A DNA stretch of 28,534 nt from Rhodospirillaceae bacterium (GTDB taxonomy: Bacteria > Pseudomonadota > Alphaproteobacteria > Puniceispirillales > Puniceispirillaceae): NCBI GenBank assembly GCA_002731315.1, contig PCBG01000006.1:22199-50732 (forward strand), given 5' to 3'. Position 1 is the first letter of the stretch; each line of letters opens with the position of its first letter. A model generated the notes under the pieces. It saw only the letters and a program-made list of their open reading frames with translations, was not told the origin of the DNA and searched no databases. The position numbers and the translations under genes were made by a program. This document shows, piece by piece, positions 15,335 to 23,750 of the stretch.

Positions 15335-17326
15335 TTAAGCATCGAGGAAGAGTGCTGTTTCATGCCCTTCAAAGACGGCCTCAAGAGCTGTACGGGCTGA
15401 AACGCTGTCACCCACATTGAACAAACTTCCCCTGGACGCAATATCGGGCGGGGTATTTGGCAATCCAGCCACTGGCGCTATCACACTATCCACATAAAAA
15501 GATCGTGTTTCACCCTCGAGCGACAAATCATCAAAAGTAGCCAACCCATTATTATAGGTTGCAAGACTATGACCGGCCAGAATTTGGATATTCTTTGCCT
15601 TCAATCGGTGTTTCAGGGCGAATGAACTGTAGATGCTTATCTTCCAGCCAACCACACCTGTAGGCACCACAATCCAAACCTTCTTTCCAAGATCAGCTAA
15701 ATACTCTGCCACCGATGCCACTGACCAGGTACCGAGGTGATCAACCAGCACCACGCGTTCCCCCAATGCTTCGGGATCCGCAAGTGATGCCTCCAATGTC
15801 AATGTTTCGCGCCCATCGAGCAGCTTCTGTGATTGAGCCCGTGCACCGGCCGCCCAAATGACGTGGCTATCCTGATAGTCCTGCAGGGTTTTGGCGAGGA
15901 TAGTGCGCCCCAGATCTAAACACACATTATGTTGGTCAAGTCGCAACTTCTGCCTATCTGACAAATTCAGGAACTCTTGGCGCAACGGCATTTTTGCAAG
16001 CCAGCTTAGCGTCCCGCCTAAGACAGACTTGCTGTCGGCAAGTGTTGTAGGAAAACCCCTTTCAGCAGCAATGCCGGCAGCTTCCATACCGGCCGGGCCA
16101 GCACCCACAACCAGCACAGGTCGTTTGGCATCAATTTTTGCAACCGCAGGTGTTGGCCATTCTGCCTCTTTTCCAGCTCTTGGATTGACCAGACAGGAAA
16201 TTGCGAGCGATTGCGCCAGCATATCAGCGCACCCCTGGTTGCATCCGATACATGGCAGAGTTTCATGAGCCCGGTTATCTCTGGCCTTATTGACAAGCTC
16301 GGGGTCTGCCAAATGCGCACGCGCCATGCCGATCATATCAGCTTTGCCGCGTGACAGCATGTCTTCTGCTAGATCAACCGCATTGTACCGACAGACTGAC
16401 ATGATAACCGGCTTTTGCGATAAACTGTCGAGCGCATCACTGATCGCATCAGTCAGGTATCTGAACTGTTCGTTCTGAAACGCCATATCAGCCATCTGTG
16501 TGGAAACAGTATAGCTCCCGTGATAGGCAGAGTGCGTTATATTAACGAAATCGATTTGAACAGCGCTTGCCAGTCTGAAAACAACATCACACATGTCGGC
16601 AAGCGCTAGCCCATCCTGCATGAATTCGTCAGCGCTAATCCTGATTCCCAGCGTGCGGTCAGAGCCAACAACACCTCGAACTGCAATTGCCGTTTCCAAG
16701 GCAAAGCGAAGGCGGTTTTCAAGCGGGCCTCCATATTCATCTTCACGCTTGTTTGCCGCTGGCGACAGAAACTGCTGCAGCAAATGACCATGCGCCAACT
16801 GCAATTCGATACCATCGAGTCCGGCTTCCAACAAATTGGTGGCCACTTCAGCATGTGCATTTACAACCACTCTGATTTCATCAACGGTCATGGGATGCGG
16901 TGCCGGTGCGGTTGCGGTCCAGGGAATTGATGAAGCTGACCAAGAAGCCATTCTTGCAAAATTTCCATCTATGTGACGCCCAAGATGGAGTATCTGTCCA
17001 AAAAGTCTTGCCCCTTCTTCCTGAACAGCTTTGGCAATGTCACGAAACTTGGGGATTGCGTCTGGCTGATAACCATTTACGCCCTGCTGTCTGCCCAGAG
17101 AGGATTTATGGACCCTGATACCTTCGAAAATTATTAAACCGGCACCGCCAGCCGCACGGGCGCGGTGATAGGCAAGGTGACGCTGCGAAGGCAGATTGTC
17201 TTCGCCATAATTTGTGGTGTGAGCAGGCACAAAAATCCTGTTCCGGACCTCAACATTGCCGACTTTTAGCGGTCGGAAGACATGTGGATAAATTTCGTGT
17301 CGAGTCACAACCCCATTCTCCATCAT
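15335..17326 (-). CDS. NADH:flavin oxidoreductase, FadH/TMADH-like iron-sulfur flavoprotein
   Basis: This 663-residue enzyme has an N-terminal old-yellow-enzyme barrel (FMN) and a C-terminal FAD/NAD-binding half, as in 2,4-dienoyl-CoA reductase and trimethylamine dehydrogenase. The barrel shows VRNRIFVPAHTTNYG (28-41), LHLGR near 113-117 and AHGHLLQQFLSP (178-189). The 4Fe-4S ligands are Cys359, Cys362, Cys366 and Cys378 (CIGCNQGC then SCLVNP), in the family spacing. The dinucleotide motif VVGAGPAGMEAAG begins near 406. It follows the PaaK-like ligase by five bases and probably reduces, or demethylates, an unsaturated or methylated intermediate of the same pathway. All domains are present; the substrate is unknown. 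The usual AHGYL is AHGHL here, a small active-site-side change. Confidence 0.93.
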   Translation of the reverse strand: MMENGVVTRHEIYPHVFRPLKVGNVEVRNRIFVPAHTTNYGEDNLPSQRHLAYHRARAAGGAGLIIFEGIRVHKSSLGRQQGVNGYQPDAIPKFRDIAKAVQEEGARLFGQILHLGRHIDGNFARMASWSASSIPWTATAPAPHPMTVDEIRVVVNAHAEVATNLLEAGLDGIELQLAHGHLLQQFLSPAANKREDEYGGPLENRLRFALETAIAVRGVVGSDRTLGIRISADEFMQDGLALADMCDVVFRLASAVQIDFVNITHSAYHGSYTVSTQMADMAFQNEQFRYLTDAISDALDSLSQKPVIMSVCRYNAVDLAEDMLSRGKADMIGMARAHLADPELVNKARDNRAHETLPCIGCNQGCADMLAQSLAISCLVNPRAGKEAEWPTPAVAKIDAKRPVLVVGAGPAGMEAAGIAAERGFPTTLADSKSVLGGTLSWLAKMPLRQEFLNLSDRQKLRLDQHNVCLDLGRTILAKTLQDYQDSHVIWAAGARAQSQKLLDGRETLTLEASLADPEALGERVVLVDHLGTWSVASVAEYLADLGKKVWIVVPTGVVGWKISIYSSFALKHRLKAKNIQILAGHSLATYNNGLATFDDLSLEGETRSFYVDSVIAPVAGLPNTPPDIASRGSLFNVGDSVSARTALEAVFEGHETALFLDA

Positions 17327-17331
17327 AAAAA

Positions 17332-18672
17332 CTAACGAAGATCCTTGAAACGTTTTGCCTTCAATGTCCTGTCCGGATCAAAAATCTGCGCCCGTTCAAC
17401 TTCTTCAACAATTGGACGAACACCGGTGGCAACACGCACCGTTTCCACGATCGCTTCTGGATCGGCATCTGGCTTTAAATCCAGTAATAACCGCATGCGG
17501 TCTGAAGACAAACGGTCATCGGCGTTTTCACGATCAATGATAATCTGAAACTCGCCAACCTTTCCATCCGCAAGCAAGAGATCAGTAATCACATCGGGAT
17601 TGATAAGCATACCCTTGACCTTGACTAAATCATCAGCGCGTGACGGCATTCCGACAAACCGGTCAGTCCAACTGCCGCAATGCGGGCATTGTTCATAGGT
17701 CAGTGCAGCGAAATCTCCCATCGAATAGCGCAGCAGCACTGTTCCACGTCGGTCAAGATGTGTCAGAACTGAAAGACCACGCTGGCCTGCCGGCAATGGC
17801 TCGTGGCTTTTGGGATCCACAATTTCAAAATAGAAATGATCCGGCGCAGGGTTATGGTAGCCAGAGCCGGGACAACATTCTACCGTCCCGACCTGCATTT
17901 CGGTAGCGGCATAGGATACGTTAACCGATGAAACTGGCTGGCCAATTCTGCGCATGCGTTCGGTCAGATCCCGCCGCATCTCTTCACTCACTGCTTCGCC
18001 TGTCACGAACGCCAGACGCACGGCAGAGAAATCAGCGTCCACTTCCTCTGCCCTAATTAGAATTCGCCGCACATAGCTTGTTACCCCCCACAAGATGCTC
18101 GCCTTCGTTCTGGCAATTGTGTCCACCACTTCATCAAGGTTGGCTGACCAGTGAAAATGGTCTGAAGGTCGGCCTGGCAATGGACTGACAACGGGTATCT
18201 TCAAAACATTGCATGCCGCAATGGTGCGGTGATAAGCACCATAAGGATGAAGCGTCATAGGACAGAGATTGGCAACGATATCACTTCCTTTGACGCGCCT
18301 GATTTCGAGGGCGCGCTGATTAGCGGTCAGGGTGTTATAAAAATCATAAGTGGTCGAGACAAATGGTGTTGGCCGCCCGCCGCTTGTGCCAGTTGTATGC
18401 ATCACATCCCACTGGATGGTGGCCTCTTCCTCCAATCCGTCTGTTTCGAGAGTGAAAGCGCTAGGTATGGCGGCATAGTCCTTTTTGGAAACCAGTGGTA
18501 ATAAGTGAATATCTTCAAGCGAACGGATATCCCCACGAGACAGCCCCATGGCTTTGAACCTGTCCCGATAAAACGGGTGTCGTTCAAAACACAGGTCCAT
18601 CATGCGAGAAAAGTTTTTTTCCTGGACGGCAGAGATTGTGTCTCTGTCTTTAAATGGCAGCGCCGGGATCAC
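17332..18672 (-). CDS. Phenylacetate-CoA ligase-like AMP-forming ligase (PaaK type)
   Basis: This 446-residue ligase is of the PaaK branch of the ANL superfamily and activates an acid, often aromatic, as its CoA thioester. It has the ATP motif TTGTSGGRPTPF at 93-104, the N-terminal ERHPFYRDRFKAMGL element, a CPHCG pair typical of the branch, and the RADDLVKVKGMLINPD hinge. It ends with a Lys-containing tail (LKAKRFKDL). Its ATG overlaps the stop of the amidohydrolase-2 gene by four bases, and the flavoenzyme gene follows five bases after its stop. With the acyl-CoA dehydrogenase at the head of this run, it suggests beta-oxidation-like processing of an activated acid. The aromatic nature of the substrate is inference from the family only. 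Confidence 0.9.
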   Translation of the reverse strand: MIPALPFKDRDTISAVQEKNFSRMMDLCFERHPFYRDRFKAMGLSRGDIRSLEDIHLLPLVSKKDYAAIPSAFTLETDGLEEEATIQWDVMHTTGTSGGRPTPFVSTTYDFYNTLTANQRALEIRRVKGSDIVANLCPMTLHPYGAYHRTIAACNVLKIPVVSPLPGRPSDHFHWSANLDEVVDTIARTKASILWGVTSYVRRILIRAEEVDADFSAVRLAFVTGEAVSEEMRRDLTERMRRIGQPVSSVNVSYAATEMQVGTVECCPGSGYHNPAPDHFYFEIVDPKSHEPLPAGQRGLSVLTHLDRRGTVLLRYSMGDFAALTYEQCPHCGSWTDRFVGMPSRADDLVKVKGMLINPDVITDLLLADGKVGEFQIIIDRENADDRLSSDRMRLLLDLKPDADPEAIVETVRVATGVRPIVEEVERAQIFDPDRTLKAKRFKDLR

Positions 18673-19544
18673 GACTGCAACCCAAAAAGCTTTATCGCGT
18701 TGTCTCTGAGAAACGCCCTGTAGGAATCGGCGCGCAGTTGCAACGCATCGACCTCGCGCCGATAACGCTCAAAGCTAAGCACCGGGAAATCGGTACCAAA
18801 CATAACTTTGTGGCGTCCATAACTGTCGATATAGCGCACGAAACTTTCTGGCCAGTATTTGGGAGCATGAGCATCGGCAATGATGTGGACGTTGTCATGT
18901 TTCCAAGCCATGGCAATCATCTCGTCAGTCCATGGAATGCCTATATGAATCCCAACCAGTTTCAACTCAGGAAAATGGCAAGCGACAGGATCAAAGGTGA
19001 TCGGCCTGCCGACAGATTGGAGTGGACGACGCGGCTCATAGACAAGCGATTGTCCTACCTGCATGAGTATCGGAACATCCAGTTCGATACATTTGCTATA
19101 AAAGGGATACCAACGCGCATTGTCAGGTGCCAACTCGAACCAGTGTGGGTATGCATGCGCACCTATGAACCCAAGCTCGACAATAGCGCGTTCAAATGCG
19201 CGCAACCCGTCCATTCCCTCGGTTGGATCCAACCCAGCAAGGCCATAAAATCTGTTAGGAAAACGCTGCACCGCTTCGGCGACAATATCATAAGGAAGAT
19301 GCCAGCTTCCCGGCAATCCTATCTGACCGGTCTTGTTGGCTACAAGGAAGGCTTTTTCGATCCCCGAAGCATCCATTTGTAGCAACATCTCTTCATACGT
19401 ATAGCCACTCATGACTGATTGATCCCGGCCAAACTTGCTTTGGTGGAACCGGCCTGACCAATCAGGACGCATTTTGACAATTTCTGGGGTATGCGGGTTA
19501 ACAACTGTGTCTATTGCCCAAACTCTTCCGTCGCCACCAATCAT
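18669..19544 (-). CDS. Amidohydrolase-2 family protein with missing metal ligands
   Basis: This 291-residue protein has the amidohydrolase-2 (PF04909) barrel, a family that includes ACMSD and other nonoxidative decarboxylases. Strand-1 HxH is replaced: AIDTVVNPH has Thr and Val where the ligands normally sit. The strand-5 His is Gln (LMQVGQS). The later His in VGIHIGIPWTDE and the Asp in MFGTDFPV are kept. The DAHAPKYWP segment is a striking conserved-looking motif. So full metal binding is doubtful, while the pocket seems intact. It overlaps both neighbours by four bases, in a run with an acyl-CoA dehydrogenase and a PaaK-like ligase. It could be a decarboxylase/hydrolase with altered metal use or a binding subunit. 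I recall similar proteins in other bacteria, so this is a subfamily trait and not a local mutation. Confidence 0.85.
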   Translation of the reverse strand: MIGGDGRVWAIDTVVNPHTPEIVKMRPDWSGRFHQSKFGRDQSVMSGYTYEEMLLQMDASGIEKAFLVANKTGQIGLPGSWHLPYDIVAEAVQRFPNRFYGLAGLDPTEGMDGLRAFERAIVELGFIGAHAYPHWFELAPDNARWYPFYSKCIELDVPILMQVGQSLVYEPRRPLQSVGRPITFDPVACHFPELKLVGIHIGIPWTDEMIAMAWKHDNVHIIADAHAPKYWPESFVRYIDSYGRHKVMFGTDFPVLSFERYRREVDALQLRADSYRAFLRDNAIKLFGLQS

Positions 19545-20692
19545 CCCGCAATTCCCCTTCCAACACCCATGTCAGCAGCAATCAGATCAAGCAAAATCTC
19601 ACTTGATCCTTCTCCAAAAGTGTATAATCGTGCATCACGCCAGTATCTATTCATGTCGCTTTCCACAGCATATGCAGCGCTTGCCATGATCTGCATGCCG
19701 TGCTCAGTTACCCTCTTCAGAGTTTCAGTTGACACCAGCTTTGCCTGCGCTGCCAATCGCGAACAATCCTTGCTAGAATCAATCGCAGCAGCAAGTTCTC
19801 TAGCAAGCAGCCTCGCTAGGTCAACCTCGGTCTGCATGTTTGCGAGACGATGTGCGATAACCTGAAAACTGGCGATAGGCTTTCCAAATTGCTCGCGTTG
19901 CCGAGCATGGGCCGCGGCCCTGTCAACAGCCGCCTGTGCCGTACCCACAACTGCAGCCGCCAAACCAGAACGCGCATAGAACAATGTCTTTTTCAGGCAG
20001 CCAAAACCATCATTCAAATCTCCGATTCGGTCGTCATCTTTTACCACCACTTCTTCGAAACCAATGTCGTAGGATAAAGAACAACGGTTGCCTATTTTCT
20101 CGAGCTGAGTCATTGACACTCCAGGGGCATTAGGATCCACCATAAACAAAGTTATGCCAGACCCGCCTTTACTATTTGGGTCAGTGCGAGCAGCAACAAT
20201 CAATCTTATGGCATCAGCTGCTCCACTGATCCAAATTTTCCTTCCGGTTATCTTCCATCCATCATCAAACCGCTCTGCCCGTGTTTGAATAGCGCCAGCA
20301 TCACTGCCTGCGCCTGCTTCACTAAGGGCAAGTGCAAAAGCGCCATTGCCAGCAACCAGTTGGGGCAAAAATCTATCCCTTTGGGCCTGATTGGCCGACA
20401 TATTCAGGGTCATCATTCCAAAACAGGCAACTCGATTGAACAACAACGCTGCCATTGTTGCGTGATAACCCAGTCTTTCCTGAATGATGGATAGTCGATG
20501 CCAGCGGTTCCGATCCCATTCATCATCTTGCGATGGCATCACAAGATCAAAAAGGCCCATTTCTGCAAAGGATTTCAGCAGATGATTAGGGGGATCAGAC
20601 TGCTCGTCACGCCGCCTTACTTCTTCCGGAGGTAAGTGCTTTTGAATCATTTTGTCGATAGAACCACACAGGCTTTCGACTTCAAATGACAT
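19541..20692 (-). CDS. Acyl-CoA dehydrogenase
   Basis: This 383-residue FAD enzyme introduces a double bond next to the thioester of an acyl-CoA and passes electrons to ETF. It has the family signature ALSEAGAGSDAGAIQTRA, the WKITGRKIWISGA element, the REQFGKPIASFQVIAHRLA helix, and the C-terminal FGEGSSEILLDLIA with the usual catalytic Glu in GEGS. The start is ATG 20692, with AAAGGG nine bases upstream. The frame extends to a TTG at 20755, but those 21 residues have no family match. It is the first gene of the minus-strand run 20692-15335 and diverges from the GMC oxidoreductase gene. No ETF genes are in the window. Confidence 0.93.
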   Translation of the reverse strand: MSFEVESLCGSIDKMIQKHLPPEEVRRRDEQSDPPNHLLKSFAEMGLFDLVMPSQDDEWDRNRWHRLSIIQERLGYHATMAALLFNRVACFGMMTLNMSANQAQRDRFLPQLVAGNGAFALALSEAGAGSDAGAIQTRAERFDDGWKITGRKIWISGAADAIRLIVAARTDPNSKGGSGITLFMVDPNAPGVSMTQLEKIGNRCSLSYDIGFEEVVVKDDDRIGDLNDGFGCLKKTLFYARSGLAAAVVGTAQAAVDRAAAHARQREQFGKPIASFQVIAHRLANMQTEVDLARLLARELAAAIDSSKDCSRLAAQAKLVSTETLKRVTEHGMQIMASAAYAVESDMNRYWRDARLYTFGEGSSEILLDLIAADMGVGRGIAG

Positions 20693-20816
20693 ACCTTTAA
20701 ACCCTTTGTTGAGGAAGATTCCAAAAATGCTACCGGCAGGCTGATGTTTATGCAATTTTTAAACGGCAACGCTGATTAGGCATGCGAACATATACGCATC
20801 TGGGAGTAATCATCAT
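20693..20816. promoter_or_regulatory. Divergent promoter region between dehydrogenase and GMC genes
   Basis: These 124 bases must serve both divergent runs. The region has the plus-strand ribosome site GGGAG (20802-20806) before ATG 20817 and AAAGGG on the minus strand (20707-20702). An inverted repeat ATGCG-n8-CGCAT (20782-20799) lies just upstream of the GMC start and might be an operator. It is only 5 bp per arm. No clear -35/-10 pair was found. Confidence 0.35.
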
Positions 20817-22418
20817 ATGGAACCAGCTGATGCCGACGTCATAATTGTAGGTGCCGGTGCCGCAGGTGCCGCAGCAGCGTGGCGATTGTCGGCTGGTGGC
20901 CTGGGAACGGTTTGCCTTGAAAGGGGCGATTGGCAGCAGCGCGAAGACATGCCTGCCACGTCCGATGAATGGGAAATTCTTCGCCAGACGAAGTGGCACC
21001 CAAGTCCGGCGCAACGTAAACTGCCCTTCGATTTGGAAATTGATGCACAAGAAAGCATGATCAAGCCACTAGCCTGCGCGACGGTCGGCGGCAGCACGAT
21101 TATGTGGTCATGTCATTTTCCAAGATTTCATCCATCTGATTTTTGCACTCAAACATTGGATGGCGTTGGAGATGACTGGCCAATCGCCTATGATGATTTG
21201 CTGCCCTACTATAAATTAAACGAACAGATGATGGGCGTCAGTGGCCTTGCAGGGAATCCATCATATCCGAGCGATACGCCCACCAGATTGCCACCCATGC
21301 CCCTATCCGAAGGCGCGCGACGCATCGCATCGGCCTTCAATACTCTTGGCTGGTCTTGGTGGCCGGCTGAACTAGCCATAAATTCTGTGCCTTATGGTCA
21401 TGGACGCGGTGGTTGCGTTCACTGTGGACCATGTGAACTGAATTGCCCACACAGCGCTAAGGCAACAAGCGATTTGGTCTACTGGCCACTTGCGATTGAG
21501 GCAGGCGCGCAGTTAATTACTCGCGCGCGGGTAATCAAGATACTTGCAGACAAAAATGACGCCGCGTGCGGCGTAATCTACAAAGATAATAGCGGGGTAG
21601 AGCATCGGCTCACCGCCCCAATTGTTGTCCTCGCAGGCAATGCCATTGGTTCGGCAAGACTCCTTCATCTGTCAGCAAACCGTTCAAATCCAAATGGACT
21701 AGCAAACCGGTCAGGCCTGATTGGCAAACGTCTTATGCTACACCCGTTAGCAAGGGTTACAGGATTATTTGAGGATCGGATTGACGGTCATAAAGGGCTG
21801 TCTGCAGGCACTTTCGTAAGTCACCATTTTTATGAAACAGACCCTGATAGAGATTTCAAACGCGGTTTCAAGATGCAAGCTCTTGGAACACATGGGCCTG
21901 CCCTTACAGCGCTGGGCTCTCTTGGTCGCAAAGTGGCTTGGGGCACCGATCATCACCAAGAGTTCGCGCGCCACTTTGGCCGAGCCTACAGCATTTCCAT
22001 TTGTTCAGACGATATGCCAGACACTCGGAATCAAGTGGTGTTAAGCAAGACTATGGTTGCGGATGACGGGTTACCAGCCGCAAAGATGATCTACAAAATT
22101 CCAGATGAAGCGCGCAACGCGCTTAATTATGGTCTTGATAGAGCGACAACCGCGCTGCGCGAGGCCGGCTGTTATGAAACTTTTGAAACAAAAACCTTGC
22201 CAGATGCTGGATTTCATCTGATGGGAACCGCGCGTATGGGAGAACAGCGGGAGACATCAGTTTTAAATAAATGGTGTGAATCCCACGAGATAAAAGGACT
22301 TTTTGTTGTTGATGGAGCGGCATTTGTTACTGCCGCTGCTGTGAATCCAACAAATACAATTCAGGCTTTGGCATTGAGAGCCGCAGATCATATTTTAGAT
22401 TCAAATCAACGCAATTGA
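20817..22418 (+). CDS. GMC oxidoreductase with four-Cys iron-sulfur-type motif
   Basis: This 533-residue FAD-dependent dehydrogenase/oxidase is of the GMC family, oxidising an alcohol or sugar-like group. The FAD loop GAGAAGAAAA starts at 12. VGGSTIMW (90-97) is typical. The catalytic His lies in FHLMGTARMG, and the late Asn in NPTNTIQA. It has a CVHCGPCELNC cluster at Cys200, 203, 206 and 210, like the cysteine-rich insertion of gluconate/fructose dehydrogenase large subunits that ligates an iron-sulfur cluster. Those enzymes need a small Tat subunit and a cytochrome c, but neither gene is nearby, and no twin-arginine signal is visible. It heads the plus-strand run and is followed after a regulatory gap by the TauD-like gene. 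The acceptor is unknown. Confidence 0.92.
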   Translation: MEPADADVIIVGAGAAGAAAAWRLSAGGLGTVCLERGDWQQREDMPATSDEWEILRQTKWHPSPAQRKLPFDLEIDAQESMIKPLACATVGGSTIMWSCHFPRFHPSDFCTQTLDGVGDDWPIAYDDLLPYYKLNEQMMGVSGLAGNPSYPSDTPTRLPPMPLSEGARRIASAFNTLGWSWWPAELAINSVPYGHGRGGCVHCGPCELNCPHSAKATSDLVYWPLAIEAGAQLITRARVIKILADKNDAACGVIYKDNSGVEHRLTAPIVVLAGNAIGSARLLHLSANRSNPNGLANRSGLIGKRLMLHPLARVTGLFEDRIDGHKGLSAGTFVSHHFYETDPDRDFKRGFKMQALGTHGPALTALGSLGRKVAWGTDHHQEFARHFGRAYSISICSDDMPDTRNQVVLSKTMVADDGLPAAKMIYKIPDEARNALNYGLDRATTALREAGCYETFETKTLPDAGFHLMGTARMGEQRETSVLNKWCESHEIKGLFVVDGAAFVTAAAVNPTNTIQALALRAADHILDSNQRN

Positions 22419-22592
22419 CTCTTTCAGGATTTTAATAACACAATAATTAGGTTGTCCGGACAAATTGTGGCTAAAGCAATTACGAAGTCACCAGATGAAA
22501 TGACTTTTACATATTGATTAGGTCTGTTGTTTGATAGTCTTCTTAGATAGGTAAGTGAAAGATTCACGATTTAGTTTTTTGGGGGCACTAAA
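22419..22592 (+). promoter_or_regulatory. Regulatory gap before the TauD-like gene
   Basis: This 174-base AT-rich gap carries a perfect 12-bp palindrome (22452-22463), then AATTG-n9-CAATT (22463-22467, 22477-22481), and ends with GGGGG (22581-22585) before the TTG start. It probably holds a promoter for the dioxygenase-DUF2848-importer run. I could not assign boxes with confidence. Confidence 0.4.
22452..22463. promoter_or_regulatory. Perfect palindrome TTGTCCGGACAA, candidate operator
   Basis: This 12-bp perfect palindrome is of the TTGT...ACAA form often used by GntR/FadR-type repressors, about 130 bases upstream of the TauD-like start. No regulator is encoded in the window, so the protein that binds it is unknown. 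Confidence 0.45.
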
Positions 22593-23747
22593 TTGGCGTC
22601 GGCAAAGCCAGAGAATACCAATATTCCAATGCGCAACAAAAATGCGCAGTCCGCTACTGCGGACATATTAAAAAAGAAAAATGTTTCTTCAAGTTCAAGT
22701 CAATTGACAGATAAATCGCAGAATATTGTTACCGCAAACAAAGCTTCGCAATCCAATTTCAAGAAGCGTGTCTGGGACAGAGACACACTAGAAACGTCTT
22801 CCTACACCCGCTTCAAATTTAGCAACAATGTTCAAAAAGAAATCGAAGACGGATTGTCTTTCATCAATGCAAACAACCTTACTTTAGACACAGTCACTCA
22901 GGAAGACTTCAGGCTGCCATCATTAGCCAAAGACATGGCGGCACTTCGCCAGACACTGGATGATGGGGTGGGTTTCTTAATCCTAGACACAGGTCTTTCA
23001 AGCTCTTTAACTGAAGAAGACTTTGAGATTGTAGGCTGGTCAGTCTGCAATTACTTCGGCCAAATCATGAGACAGGGGATAGACCACGATCGGCGGTTAT
23101 TCACCGTAGCCGACAAAGGCGCATCAAACACTGACCCAACCAGGATCGGGGCCAGTGCAAAGCGATCTGCTAAACACTCTGATAATGGTTGCCTAGAACC
23201 TCGCCCTCCCTGTTATTTGGGGTTGTTTTGTTATCAATCATCGAGCAGTGGCGGCGATAGCACGATCATCTCTGCGCAAACAATCTTGCGCACCATAATC
23301 GATGAACGACCAGATTTGCTGCCGTACTATTTCCAGAACTATCATTTCCGCGTGCCGCAATCACACATTTGGCCTTCAAAGGGGCCAACGGTTGAAAAAC
23401 CTATAATGGAATTTCGGAATGGAGAACTCCAGATTCATTATGCACGGGTCATGATTTCACCTGGCATGGAGATGGCAGGCCTTTCGCTCACCTCCGAGCA
23501 AATAGAAGCTTTAGACTTTCTGGATGATGTCATTGAGCGCAGCGATCTGAATTTCAAAACGCTTTTGAAACAGGGAGAACTGCTGGTGATGAATAACTTG
23601 GCGTTTTTGCATGGACGCGAGGCTTTCACCCCCGGTGCAGAATCTGGCCGAACTCTGAAGCGGTTTTGGATGTGGCGACGCCATATTGGGCCGGGAACAG
23701 ACCCGATGCTTCTGGACCTAGCAGAGCTTGTTGAGCAGGAGCAATAA
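22593..23747 (+). CDS. TauD/TfdA-like Fe(II)/2-oxoglutarate dioxygenase
   Basis: This 384-residue protein has the TauD/TfdA fold at about 115-365. These enzymes hydroxylate a substrate with oxygen and 2-oxoglutarate at a facial-triad iron. The HxD ligands are His195 and Asp197 (KHSDNG), and the distal His is His340 (NLAFLHGREAF). Arg353 or Arg357 would bind 2-oxoglutarate. The first 60 or so residues are Lys/Ser/Asn-rich low complexity, and residues 60-115 are an extra lead-in; both are longer than in typical TauD. The start is TTG 22593, with GGGGG seven bases upstream; ATG 22629 has no comparable ribosome site. The DUF2848 gene begins three bases after its stop, which suggests a shared task. 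The substrate is unknown. Confidence 0.88.
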   Translation: MASAKPENTNIPMRNKNAQSATADILKKKNVSSSSSQLTDKSQNIVTANKASQSNFKKRVWDRDTLETSSYTRFKFSNNVQKEIEDGLSFINANNLTLDTVTQEDFRLPSLAKDMAALRQTLDDGVGFLILDTGLSSSLTEEDFEIVGWSVCNYFGQIMRQGIDHDRRLFTVADKGASNTDPTRIGASAKRSAKHSDNGCLEPRPPCYLGLFCYQSSSSGGDSTIISAQTILRTIIDERPDLLPYYFQNYHFRVPQSHIWPSKGPTVEKPIMEFRNGELQIHYARVMISPGMEMAGLSLTSEQIEALDFLDDVIERSDLNFKTLLKQGELLVMNNLAFLHGREAFTPGAESGRTLKRFWMWRRHIGPGTDPMLLDLAELVEQEQ

Positions 23748-23750
23748 TAG

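Noticed and set aside
18654..19382. A 242-residue open frame on the plus strand opposite the amidohydrolase-2 gene
   Set aside because: It mirrors the coding strand of a clear gene with overlapping neighbours, and its translation has no recognisable domain.
20693..20755. Longer acyl-CoA dehydrogenase starting from TTG 20755
   Set aside because: No family similarity in the extra 21 residues, and ATG 20692 has an AAAGGG site at normal spacing.
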